Shown piece by piece: positions 8,797-16,717 of a stretch of 64,000 bases of DNA (the first letter of the stretch is position 1; every line of letters starts with the position of its first letter). Origin of the DNA: Desulfomonilaceae bacterium. GTDB taxonomy: Bacteria > Desulfobacterota > Desulfomonilia > Desulfomonilales > Desulfomonilaceae. The translations under genes and the position numbers were made by a program. The notes under the pieces are model-generated. The model ran no database searches, was not told where the DNA came from, and saw nothing but the letters and a program-made list of their open reading frames with translations. The stretch is from contig JBAZSD010000009.1 in the NCBI GenBank assembly GCA_041662605.1, positions 83,508 to 147,507 of the forward strand, given 5' to 3'.

Positions 8797-10326
8797 TTGT
8801 TAGCTCAAGTTCATTCCGGAGCATTGGTTGGGATTGACGCCTATCCGGTAGAGGTTGAAATCGATGTCTACAATGGACTGCCTGCGATAACCGTTGTTGG
8901 ATTGCCTGACAGCGCAGTAAAGGAAAGCGCCGCACGGGTAAAATCGGCAATCGTAAATAGTGGCTTCCCTTTTCCGGCCCGTCGCATAACAGTCAACCTT
9001 GCGCCGGCGGGTCTGCGAAAAGAAGGTTCAGGATTTGATTTGCCAATTGCGCTTGGCGTTCTTGTTGGCCTGAATTTCCTTGTACCTGAAAAAATGGACA
9101 GATACATGATAGTGGGGGAACTCTCGTTGGACGGAACCGTCAAGGAAGTCCGTGGAGTTCTCTCCCTCGCGATAGCGGCTCGTGACAGGGGATTCATGGG
9201 TATCATGGTTCCTGAATCAAATTTGGCTGAGGCTGCTGTAGTTGAAGGGATCGATACTTTGGGTATTTCAAATCTGGTCAGCGCTGTAGGTTTTCTTATG
9301 GACAAAATATCTATTGAACCGGCAAGACCAAGTGGAAATCATGAGGTAAAAACAAGAGGAGATTATCAAGTCGACTTCTGCGATATAAAAGGACAGGAAT
9401 ACGCCAAGAGAGCTGTGGAAGTCGCCGCTGCTGGAGGTCACAACGTACTCATGGTGGGGCCACCGGGCTCTGGAAAGACCATGCTTTCCCAAAGAATTCC
9501 CACGATTCTTCCCGAACCGGTTTTTGAGGAAGCTCTCCAGACCACACGGATATACTCCGCCGCGGGCTTGTTGGGTAAGGACAAATCCATAGTGACCCGA
9601 AGGCCTTTTCGATCGCCTCATCATACGGTGTCTGACGCAGGACTCATAGGAGGTGGAGCTATACCACACCCAGGAGAGGTTTCCTTGGCTCATAACGGGG
9701 TGTTGTTTCTCGATGAAATGCCCGAGTTTAGAAAAAACGTGCTTGAAGTCTTGAGACAACCGCTGGAAGATGGTGAGGTAACCATATCCAGGGCTCATGT
9801 GGCCATTACTTTTCCAGCCCGTTTCATGCTTGTGGCGGCCATGAACCCCTGCCCTTGCGGTTACCGGGGAGACGCGAAACACGAGTGCCTGTGTTCACGT
9901 CAAACAATTGAGCGTTATTGGGCGAAAATATCCGGACCATTGCTGGACCGGATTGACATCCACGTGGAGGTTCCATCGGTCGAATGGAGGGACCTTACTG
10001 GAACTGAAATGAGCGAATCATCGGAGATAATTCGGAACAGAGTTAACCAAGCCAGATCCGCTCAGTTAGAACGGCTGGGCAAGCATAACATTTTCTCGAA
10101 CGCTCATATGAAATCATCATTAATTCGCAAATACTGCGCTCTAGACAAACAATCACTCGACTTTCTTGAAAAGGTTGTGGATCGACTTGGATTGTCGGCT
10201 CGAGCATATCACCGGGTTTTGAAAATCGCTAGAACTATAGCCGATCTCGATGGTAGCGAAAATATCGGGTCTGGACATGTGTCTGAAGCGATTCAATACC
10301 GATCGCTGGACCGTCGTTACGACTAG
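8797..10326 (+). CDS. comM: ComM/YifB-family Mg-chelatase-like AAA+ ATPase
   Basis: 509 residues with a TTG start behind AAGGGGGGATC. The N-terminal domain (about 1-170) is the Lon-protease-like fold that begins LAQVHSGALVGIDAYPVEVE. The AAA+ core has Walker A GPPGSGKTMLSQR (about 221-233), the conserved RRPFRSPHHTVSDAGLIGGG stretch, Walker B VLFLDEMPEF and a CPCG cysteine cluster. The C-terminal Mg-chelatase subdomain is complete. ComM homologues are branch-migration helicases in natural transformation; in non-competent bacteria the role is unclear. It converges with the 5'-nucleotidase gene. Confidence 0.95.
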   Translation: MLAQVHSGALVGIDAYPVEVEIDVYNGLPAITVVGLPDSAVKESAARVKSAIVNSGFPFPARRITVNLAPAGLRKEGSGFDLPIALGVLVGLNFLVPEKMDRYMIVGELSLDGTVKEVRGVLSLAIAARDRGFMGIMVPESNLAEAAVVEGIDTLGISNLVSAVGFLMDKISIEPARPSGNHEVKTRGDYQVDFCDIKGQEYAKRAVEVAAAGGHNVLMVGPPGSGKTMLSQRIPTILPEPVFEEALQTTRIYSAAGLLGKDKSIVTRRPFRSPHHTVSDAGLIGGGAIPHPGEVSLAHNGVLFLDEMPEFRKNVLEVLRQPLEDGEVTISRAHVAITFPARFMLVAAMNPCPCGYRGDAKHECLCSRQTIERYWAKISGPLLDRIDIHVEVPSVEWRDLTGTEMSESSEIIRNRVNQARSAQLERLGKHNIFSNAHMKSSLIRKYCALDKQSLDFLEKVVDRLGLSARAYHRVLKIARTIADLDGSENIGSGHVSEAIQYRSLDRRYD

Positions 10327-10458
10327 CTGTGGCAAGTTATCCGTGAACTCGGAAAAAGAAACGCTCGTTCCAATAGATAGACAAGCGCTCTTTTCTAACG
10401 GCCCTTAAACTACATGTGCCATCGGGTAACTGTTTTGGTTAGTCCGGACATTGTAAAA

Positions 10459-11988
10459 TCAATCTATAGATTCCAGCAAACTTTCTGAGATCACCTTATT
10501 TTGTTTTATAAAGTCGCAGAAAATCTGATTAACCGATAGACCATAGGGGTAAACAGACTTTGCTTTTGATGCGAATTGCCGGTAGCCATCCCCACCAGCA
10601 AGGAGAAAATCACTTATAGCTACTGAATAATAATCATTCGGGTTGAACTTTTTGGAGCCGACTTCCTTAACGGATAACAAGTCATTGTTAACTTCATATT
10701 TGAGGCCGTACACCTGAAGTTTCCCTCCGCTCCGTTCCGGCAAGTTCAGGCTGCGGCGCAAAACCGACTCAAGATCTGATCCCTTCATCACTACTTTCAT
10801 GACCAGATTTTGAAAAGGTAGGACGCTGTAAACAGAACTATTTGTAATGGCCCCAATCTTAATACCGTCACGAATCGCTCCCCCATTGATTATACCTGCT
10901 TCGGCTCCAACAGCCCGGGCCATCACATACGCTACGAGCGTGGCCAATCGGTTGGAGGACGAAGACCGAACAGCGCTGAGGCTGGCGTCCAGCGAGACAT
11001 CTGAGGATCCAATTACTTCATTGAAAAATGGGGACATCTTTGCTTTGTACTTCTCCACGACAGAAGTAATACGGGGATCATCCGGAACATTTTCATCAAG
11101 TCTTATCAATTGGCCCTCATATTTTTCTATTTGGCCATTCAGGACATTCACATCCAGTCGCCCGAGATAATTGGAATAGGCGCCAGCCTGACACACAAGC
11201 GTCCCGTTAAGTTTGATAGGGTCAAAAACAGACGTATGTGAATGTCCTCCAATTATTACATCAATACCGGGACACAGTATCCCGAGTTTTTTGTCTTTTT
11301 CCAGACCCAGATGAGTCAATGCTATGACAAATTTGTCCTGACCCTGTTCTTGAATAATTTTTTGCGCTACCTTGACGGGATCCTCAAAAATCAGTCTCTT
11401 CACGTTTTTGGGGTGGGTGAGTTCAGGAGTTTTCTCAGTTGTGAGACCCAAAATCAATATTTTGGCCTTTTGGCCTCGAAATCTCTTGATCATGTACGGT
11501 CTGAACACCTGCTTACCATCCTTGTACAGTGTGTTGGCGCTCAACAGAGGGAATTTCATCGCCGGTTTCAGACGTTTCAAGAGATTGGGAAGTCCAAAAT
11601 CGAATTCATGATTGCCAACTACCATGGCGGAAAATCCCATCATGTTCATGAGTCGGACACCGAGTTCACCCTTGAAAACAGCGCTGTAAGCCGTGCCTGT
11701 TAGGAGATCCCCAGCCATGAGTGTCAATGTGTCCCTACCCTCTCGCTCATTGGATTCTCTGATTTTTTCAATGAGGGTCATGGCCTTGGCAAATCCACCT
11801 ACTTTTTGTCCATTGGCTTGCTTTTCGGACAGATAGTGGCCATGCGCGTCATTCATATAAAGTATGGTAAGGTTGAATGAAGCTGAGAAATCCTTGGATT
11901 CCCCAACTGTTGGATACACCATTCCGAGAATGAAAATAACAAGAAAAACCGTAAAATATTTGAAGGACTTTTTTAGGAACCGGCTCAC
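10459..11988 (-). CDS. Secreted 5'-nucleotidase / 2',3'-cyclic phosphodiesterase family (UshA-like)
   Basis: The frame is open to a TTG at 12006, but I chose the GTG at 11988 because GGAGAGGGGG sits about 5 bases upstream; this gives 509 residues. A signal peptide (basic KK, then YFTVFLVIFILGMVYP) targets it to the periplasm. The N-terminal metallophosphatase domain has ILYMNDAHGH, GNHEFDFG and GGHSHT, which bind two metals. The C-terminal nucleotide-binding domain has GGAIRDGIKIGAITNSSVY and the DFLLAGGDGY substrate stack. It would hydrolyse external nucleotides to nucleoside and phosphate for salvage. Alone in its transcription unit. Confidence 0.9.
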   Translation of the reverse strand: MSRFLKKSFKYFTVFLVIFILGMVYPTVGESKDFSASFNLTILYMNDAHGHYLSEKQANGQKVGGFAKAMTLIEKIRESNEREGRDTLTLMAGDLLTGTAYSAVFKGELGVRLMNMMGFSAMVVGNHEFDFGLPNLLKRLKPAMKFPLLSANTLYKDGKQVFRPYMIKRFRGQKAKILILGLTTEKTPELTHPKNVKRLIFEDPVKVAQKIIQEQGQDKFVIALTHLGLEKDKKLGILCPGIDVIIGGHSHTSVFDPIKLNGTLVCQAGAYSNYLGRLDVNVLNGQIEKYEGQLIRLDENVPDDPRITSVVEKYKAKMSPFFNEVIGSSDVSLDASLSAVRSSSSNRLATLVAYVMARAVGAEAGIINGGAIRDGIKIGAITNSSVYSVLPFQNLVMKVVMKGSDLESVLRRSLNLPERSGGKLQVYGLKYEVNNDLLSVKEVGSKKFNPNDYYSVAISDFLLAGGDGYRQFASKAKSVYPYGLSVNQIFCDFIKQNKVISESLLESID

Positions 11989-12087
11989 CGTAACCCCCTC
12001 TCCCAATTTGGCAGAAAAGATACAACTACCTCATCGCATATGGCGATTCAAAAATCGAAATTGAGACTAGAGATATAGGAAGGCGAC

Positions 12088-12165
12088 TGGTCGGGGTGGC
12101 CGGATTCGAACCGGCGGCCTCGTGCTCCCAAGGCACGCGCGCTAACCAGGCTGCGCTACACCCCG
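12088..12165 (-). tRNA. tRNA-Pro(UGG)
   Basis: On the minus strand the cloverleaf folds with acceptor CGGGGTG/CACCCCG, D arm TAGCGCAGCCTGGTTAGCGC, anticodon arm with loop CTTGGGA (anticodon TGG) and T arm GGTTCGAATCC. The 3' CCA is encoded (12088-12090). It decodes CCA and related proline codons. Confidence 0.96.
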
Positions 12166-12260
12166 AACATGCTGTTTATAAATCTTTACATAAGAAATGG
12201 CAAGCGCCGAGAAGGTAAACTGATGAAGCCCGCAATCACAAATTGCCAGACCCTGTCCAA

Positions 12261-12878
12261 TTATTCACTCGATCTCCTCATTGATTTCACAAAATCGGCA
12301 AAAAGTCTCAAAGCCTTACCACGGTGGCTTACAAGATTTTTTGTTTCCAGATCCATTTCCCCAAAAGACATCCCAAACTCTTCAAAATAAAAAATAGGGT
12401 CATAGCCAAAACCTCCAGTTCCGCGAGGTTCCTTCAAAATCCTTCCTTCACATACTCCGTGAAACAGCTTTTCCTCGCCATTTGGTGGTACCAGCGTCAG
12501 CACACAGACGAATCTTGCCGTCCTGAAAGGGTCCTCGATGTTTGTCATTTCATCCAGGACTTTCAAATATCTATGTCTATCATCCGAATTGGGCCCGGAA
12601 TATCTAGCGGACAATACTCCCGGTCTTCCAGACAATGCGTCAACGCAAAGACCCGAATCATCCGCCAACGCAGCAAGATCCAGTGTTGATGCAACGAAAC
12701 GAGCTTTTTTCAAGGCATTAGCCTCAAAGGTGTTGCCGTCCTCGACAACTTCCGGAATTTCGGCAAAATCATTCAGAGACTGTATTATGACGCCACACCC
12801 ATGCAATAGGTTGGTCATCTCGACAATCTTCCCTTTATTTCGTGTGGCTAGAACCAGATTCTCTAGTTGAGCTAACAT
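12261..12878 (-). CDS. rdgB: XTP/dITP diphosphatase (RdgB/HAM1 family)
   Basis: 205 residues, the usual family length. It has the N-terminal signature LVLATRNKGKIVEM and the catalytic DDSGLCVDALSGRPGVLSAR, followed by GFGYDPIFYF and SHRGKAL. The enzyme hydrolyses XTP, dITP and ITP to monophosphates plus pyrophosphate, keeping deaminated purines out of nucleic acids. It lies between tRNA-Pro and meaB, transcribed with meaB across a 44-bp gap. Confidence 0.95.
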   Translation of the reverse strand: MLAQLENLVLATRNKGKIVEMTNLLHGCGVIIQSLNDFAEIPEVVEDGNTFEANALKKARFVASTLDLAALADDSGLCVDALSGRPGVLSARYSGPNSDDRHRYLKVLDEMTNIEDPFRTARFVCVLTLVPPNGEEKLFHGVCEGRILKEPRGTGGFGYDPIFYFEEFGMSFGEMDLETKNLVSHRGKALRLFADFVKSMRRSSE

Positions 12879-12922
12879 ACCCGTTTATATGATCCGTTTC
12901 CCACGTCGTGTAGGTCGTTAAA

Positions 12923-13927
12923 TTATGGTCCTTCCAAATCGTTTCTTGCGCCGCTGTTGTCATGGTTCATCACAATATCAAGCAATTCTGAACTCGATCG
13001 ATATGGATTGGTGTTTCGACAGAGTATGTCTTCGACTACCTTGTCGATGGTTTTCTTCCCGCCAATTTTTTTCATTGCCCTTTCAAGGAGCCCTTCTTTG
13101 AAAAGGTCCATAACTTGGTTCAAGGCTCTGTGACGTTCTAGCTCCCGGAGGCGGTCTTTGCCAAGGTTTTCCAAGTGTTTTTTGTGATTGAGAATCGCGT
13201 TATAGACATCGTCTACCCCTTTTTCCTGAGTAGCTACGCATTCAACCACTGTTGGCTCCCAACCGTAAGAACGAATACGATCCTCATTCATCTGAAGCAT
13301 AAACAGGATCTCTCTCACTGTCTTGGCGGACCCATCTCTGTCAGCTTTGTTGACTACAAACAGATCGCCAATTTCCATTAACCCTGCTTTTATTGCCTGA
13401 ATATCGTCACCCATGCCGGGCACGGTCACTACGATAGAGGTGTGGGCGCTGTTCACTATATCAACCTCATCCTGGCCCACGCCTACAGTTTCAACAATTA
13501 TCACATCCTTTCCCATTGCATCCAAAATCACTATGGCGTCGGATGTGGATCTTGTCAGGCCTCCAAATTTTCCTCTGGTGGCCAGAGACCTAATGAAAAC
13601 TCCATCATCAAGGAAATGACGTTGCATTCGAATTCTGTCACCAAGAATCGCTCCACCTGAAAAGGGACTAGTGGGGTCAATAGCCAAGACCCCAACAGCC
13701 TTCCCGTCCTCTCGAAAACGTGTAATGATCCGATCCACAAGTGTGGACTTCCCAACCCCGGGTGATCCGGTAAAACCTATCACATAAGCCCGTCCAGCAT
13801 GGCCATAGAGGGTAGCCAAATCTGAAAAGACCCGTTTGTCTCCATCATCTATCTTCCTTATGAGCTGGGCGGTAGCCCGAACATCTCCTTGAAGTACTTT
13901 CTCCGCAAGGGAGTCAATATTTCCCAA
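12923..13927 (-). CDS. meaB: MeaB/ArgK-family methylmalonyl-CoA mutase-associated GTPase
   Basis: The frame is open to an ATG at 14065, but the family normally begins just before IDSLAEKVLQGD. A TTG at 13927 preceded by AAAGGAG fits that start and gives 334 residues, so I use it. Walker A is GSPGVGKSTL, followed by DPTSPFSGGAILGDRIRM, the switch region ETVGVGQDEVDI and the guanine-specificity motif NKAD. MeaB protects and reactivates B12-dependent acyl-CoA mutases using GTP. No mutase gene is in the window, so the partner must lie elsewhere. The region 13928-14065 would then be leader rather than coding. Confidence 0.92.
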   Translation of the reverse strand: MGNIDSLAEKVLQGDVRATAQLIRKIDDGDKRVFSDLATLYGHAGRAYVIGFTGSPGVGKSTLVDRIITRFREDGKAVGVLAIDPTSPFSGGAILGDRIRMQRHFLDDGVFIRSLATRGKFGGLTRSTSDAIVILDAMGKDVIIVETVGVGQDEVDIVNSAHTSIVVTVPGMGDDIQAIKAGLMEIGDLFVVNKADRDGSAKTVREILFMLQMNEDRIRSYGWEPTVVECVATQEKGVDDVYNAILNHKKHLENLGKDRLRELERHRALNQVMDLFKEGLLERAMKKIGGKKTIDKVVEDILCRNTNPYRSSSELLDIVMNHDNSGARNDLEGP

Positions 13928-14221
13928 ATTTCCCGGCTCCTTTGGCCCGTATCTGAAGATCTTTCGACCTAGTAGGTTGATACTAGAGGCTTGTCTATTG
14001 GTAAATACCAATACCATGAAAGTCAACAACAATCGCCGGCGTCTTGGATGTTGCGTCAACGACATGGACTCTTGACAAAAAAGGGCGTTAGATTCTCAAC
14101 ATCAGGCTGTGTTTCGTGATTATCAGGAATTATTTTCTGCCTATGAATTTGGTTCAGACTGGACCTTATCCATGCTGTAATATATAAGATATGACCCGAA
14201 GCGTGTTGACAAGGAGTTTAT

Positions 14222-15187
14222 ATGCCCAAGAAACGCCAGCAATTCCTAGGTTCGAAACCGGGCTCTTCAGTCGAACTGGTTGATGAGGAAAAGTCCCCCT
14301 TCAGGGTAAGGACAGAAGAAGGTTTCGAGTTCCTGGTAAGTTCCGAGGATTTCCGAAATTATTACGAAGAGGAAGGATCACCAACTCCAGCTAAATGGAA
14401 ACTTTTTGTGACGGACAAGAATAGGGGCTTAATCGAAACACGACTGGCCGGAGAGGCCGTCAACCTTATAAATAGTTTTAAGGAAGCTTTTCAGGATTTC
14501 ACCAAAGCTCGACGCTTTCTGGGAGAGTTATTGAGCAATGAAAATCCCTCCAAAGAAATGAGTATTTTCTCAATCAGACAATTGCTTCAAGCATCTGCAA
14601 GATTTCCTGAACTGGTTTCTGATCAGGATTTACAGCGCGTTCTCTCGTTAGATCCAAAAGTCAGGGACCTGTTGGCGGGAAATGATTTCGGTGTATTAGA
14701 GTGGCCTCTAGGTCATTCAAGCCTAATTGATTTAAAAGATGAAAACATAATGGAGCCCAAAAAAGCTGGACCTCCCAAGACCCCGCGCAGCGCTCCACAG
14801 AAAATGAAAAACATTGATTTGAAAGTTCAGGGTGATCAACTGACAATTGACATCGATCTTTCAAAGGAGTTCGGGCCGTCAAAATCGGGTAAGACCATTA
14901 TTGTAGCCTCCACGGAAGGAAACAAGACGGTACCGGGCAGAAACGAAAAGATAGGCCTAAATGTGTACAAGGAGATGGGGCTGAGCAAACGGTCAGGTAA
15001 CAAAAAATCCTTCAGGAACCTAGAAATGAGCGTAACAGCCGATAATCTTAGCATCGTCGTAGACCTTTCTCAGGAATTGGGACCGTCCAAGTCAGGAAAA
15101 ACTGTTATTGTAGCCTCTTCAGGAGGAAATCAACTCGTTTACGGCAGGACTGAAAAAATAGGTCTAAACGTGTACAAGACAATATAG
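14222..15187 (+). CDS. Unrecognised protein with a duplicated C-terminal domain
   Basis: 321 residues, ATG preceded by AAGGAG. Residues 1-175 form a charged region without a motif I recognise. Residues 197-250 and 267-319 are two copies of one domain of about 54 residues. Each has an alternating hydrophobic strand (LTIDIDLS or LSIVVDLS), then GPSKSGKT, IVAS, a glycine turn and KIGLNVYK. I know this short domain only as a stand-alone protein of unknown function in varied bacteria and archaea; I recall no biochemistry. The GPSKSGKT string resembles a P-loop but the surrounding pattern does not. No operon partners are evident. Confidence 0.75.
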   Translation: MPKKRQQFLGSKPGSSVELVDEEKSPFRVRTEEGFEFLVSSEDFRNYYEEEGSPTPAKWKLFVTDKNRGLIETRLAGEAVNLINSFKEAFQDFTKARRFLGELLSNENPSKEMSIFSIRQLLQASARFPELVSDQDLQRVLSLDPKVRDLLAGNDFGVLEWPLGHSSLIDLKDENIMEPKKAGPPKTPRSAPQKMKNIDLKVQGDQLTIDIDLSKEFGPSKSGKTIIVASTEGNKTVPGRNEKIGLNVYKEMGLSKRSGNKKSFRNLEMSVTADNLSIVVDLSQELGPSKSGKTVIVASSGGNQLVYGRTEKIGLNVYKTI

Positions 15188-15311
15188 GCGCCTTATTTCT
15201 AGTTGCGGGCGGGAAATTAGGGCGTTGCTCTTGGAGTGATGAAAAACTAAAATCTGTTATACTTGGTTTTCGCAGTTTAATTTTCAGGAACCCGCAAATC
15301 GGAGGTTTGTT

Positions 15312-15824
15312 ATGTTTGTTTTTGGCACCGCTGAAGATGTTTTCACGATGGCTGTCCGGATTGAAGAAAATGGACACGCCTTTTATTCGGGGGCTGCAGC
15401 AAAAGCGAAAGATTCAGAGACAAAGAAACTGTTCCAGGAACTGGCCGACATGGAGGCCCATCATATTGAGTCGTTCAAGATACTCAGAGGCTCATTACCG
15501 GAAAAAGGCTTGTCTCCGAGCGTCTGGGATCCAGAAGGCCTTGCGGAAAGCTATCTGCAGGCATCGGCTGACACTCATATCTTCACCGTGGAAGCGGCTG
15601 TCTCCAGACTCAATAGTGTCGATTCGTCGGAGGAAGCGCTGAACATGGCGATTCAATTCGAAAAGGACTCTGTGACTTTTTTTATCGGCATGAAAGAACT
15701 ATTGCCGGATCCGGAAGGCAAATCAGAAATCGATCAGCTAATAAGGGCTGAAATGGAACACGTTAGAATGTTGACTGCTGCGTTCAGATCTCTGAATGGG
15801 TCTGGAGTGGCTGGGATAGCATAA
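15312..15824 (+). CDS. Ferritin-like diiron protein (rubrerythrin-type helical domain)
   Basis: 170 residues, ATG preceded by GGAGGTT. A four-helix bundle is predicted, with helix-borne metal ligands typical of rubrerythrin-like domains: EENGHAFY about residue 19, EAHHIESF about residue 49, an EKDSVTFF glutamate about 117, and EMEHVRML about 143. There is no C-terminal rubredoxin CXXC domain, so this is an erythrin-only form. Such proteins handle peroxide or iron in anaerobes. The electron donor is not encoded next to it. Confidence 0.85.
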   Translation: MFVFGTAEDVFTMAVRIEENGHAFYSGAAAKAKDSETKKLFQELADMEAHHIESFKILRGSLPEKGLSPSVWDPEGLAESYLQASADTHIFTVEAAVSRLNSVDSSEEALNMAIQFEKDSVTFFIGMKELLPDPEGKSEIDQLIRAEMEHVRMLTAAFRSLNGSGVAGIA

Positions 15825-15945
15825 CCGTATTGAGATCCAGGGGCCATCTGAAAACACTTCAAAACGTAGATAACTGGTCTTCACAACTGGACTTTTTCCA
15901 ATAAATCCGGAGAGGCTTGAGACTAGGCGCCGGGCATTAAGAAAA

Positions 15946-16173
15946 TTAACTGACTTTTTGCTCCTTGGCGACTAGGGAAGTCTCAAGCCTTTTTCCTTTT
16001 TTGGGTCCCTCAATAAATTCCACGCTGGCTACACATGAACCGTTGTTCGCTCCAAGACATGACAAGATCTTGCACCTGGTCGGAGTACCCTCGTCCATCA
16101 ATGTTATGATGTCACCACGACATAGGAGCTGATCTCCTCTCAGGACAACATCTTTTTCTTTAGGTCTTCGCAT
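15946..16173 (-). CDS. Small conserved hypothetical protein
   Basis: 75 residues, start ATG at 16173. It is basic, with a predicted small beta-barrel pattern and two cysteines near the middle (CKILSCLG). I do not recognise a family. It lies 82 bp downstream of ybeY on the same strand and may be the last gene of the phoH-pgpH-ybeY transcript. Confidence 0.55.
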   Translation of the reverse strand: MRRPKEKDVVLRGDQLLCRGDIITLMDEGTPTRCKILSCLGANNGSCVASVEFIEGPKKGKRLETSLVAKEQKVS

Positions 16174-16255
16174 TTACTATCCTCGTCTAGCGTATAATTC
16201 TTGAACTGCCCACAATGTACATTACCAGGCCGCTTCCCGTTTTCTTCTGAAAACA

Positions 16256-16717
16256 CTATCTGACTATTTCGGAGTTGTCGGGGAAAAACCCCTGAAAAAT
16301 ATTAGAAACCATCGCTTCCATGGCTTGGGCATCGAGTTCGGAGTCATGATCAAATCCAACTATATGCAGGATACCGTGAATTAACAAATAGGTCAGCATC
16401 TCATCCTCTGAATACCCCAAGCTTCCGGCGTCTGAAACCACCCTGTCCCAACAAATGACGACGTCGCCAAGAAGATTGGGATCACACGAGGCAATTCCGG
16501 ATTCCTTTTGAATGAAAGAAAGTACGTTGGTTGGGCCTTCTTTGCCTCTATATTTATAGTTGATTTCCGACATTATCGACGAATCAACTATTGTGATTGA
16601 TAGTATCGAATCCTCAGCGCAACCCAAGCCGCGTAATATTTGTTCCACCCTCTGCTGGTACTGGGTCAAGTCCGTTTGAGGTTCTATCTGACGCCAATCT
16701 AAGATGATCTCCATCAT
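16256..16717 (-). CDS. ybeY: Endoribonuclease YbeY
   Basis: 153 residues. The zinc-binding catalytic motif is HGILHIVGFDH (about residues 113-123), and the substrate-groove arginine lies in YKYRGKEGPTNVLSF. YbeY acts in 16S rRNA 3' maturation and 70S quality control. The N-terminus MEIILDWRQ aligns with the usual family start, so the start at 16717 is sound even though it lies 104 bp inside the end of the upstream HD-domain gene. Order phoH-pgpH-ybeY is a conserved operon. Confidence 0.95.
   Translation of the reverse strand: MMEIILDWRQIEPQTDLTQYQQRVEQILRGLGCAEDSILSITIVDSSIMSEINYKYRGKEGPTNVLSFIQKESGIASCDPNLLGDVVICWDRVVSDAGSLGYSEDEMLTYLLIHGILHIVGFDHDSELDAQAMEAMVSNIFQGFFPDNSEIVR

Noticed and set aside
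14870..15110. P-loop ATPase call for the GPSKSGKT strings
   Set aside because: The pattern fits GXXXXGK(S/T), but it occurs twice in short strand-rich domains without Walker B or a suitable fold.
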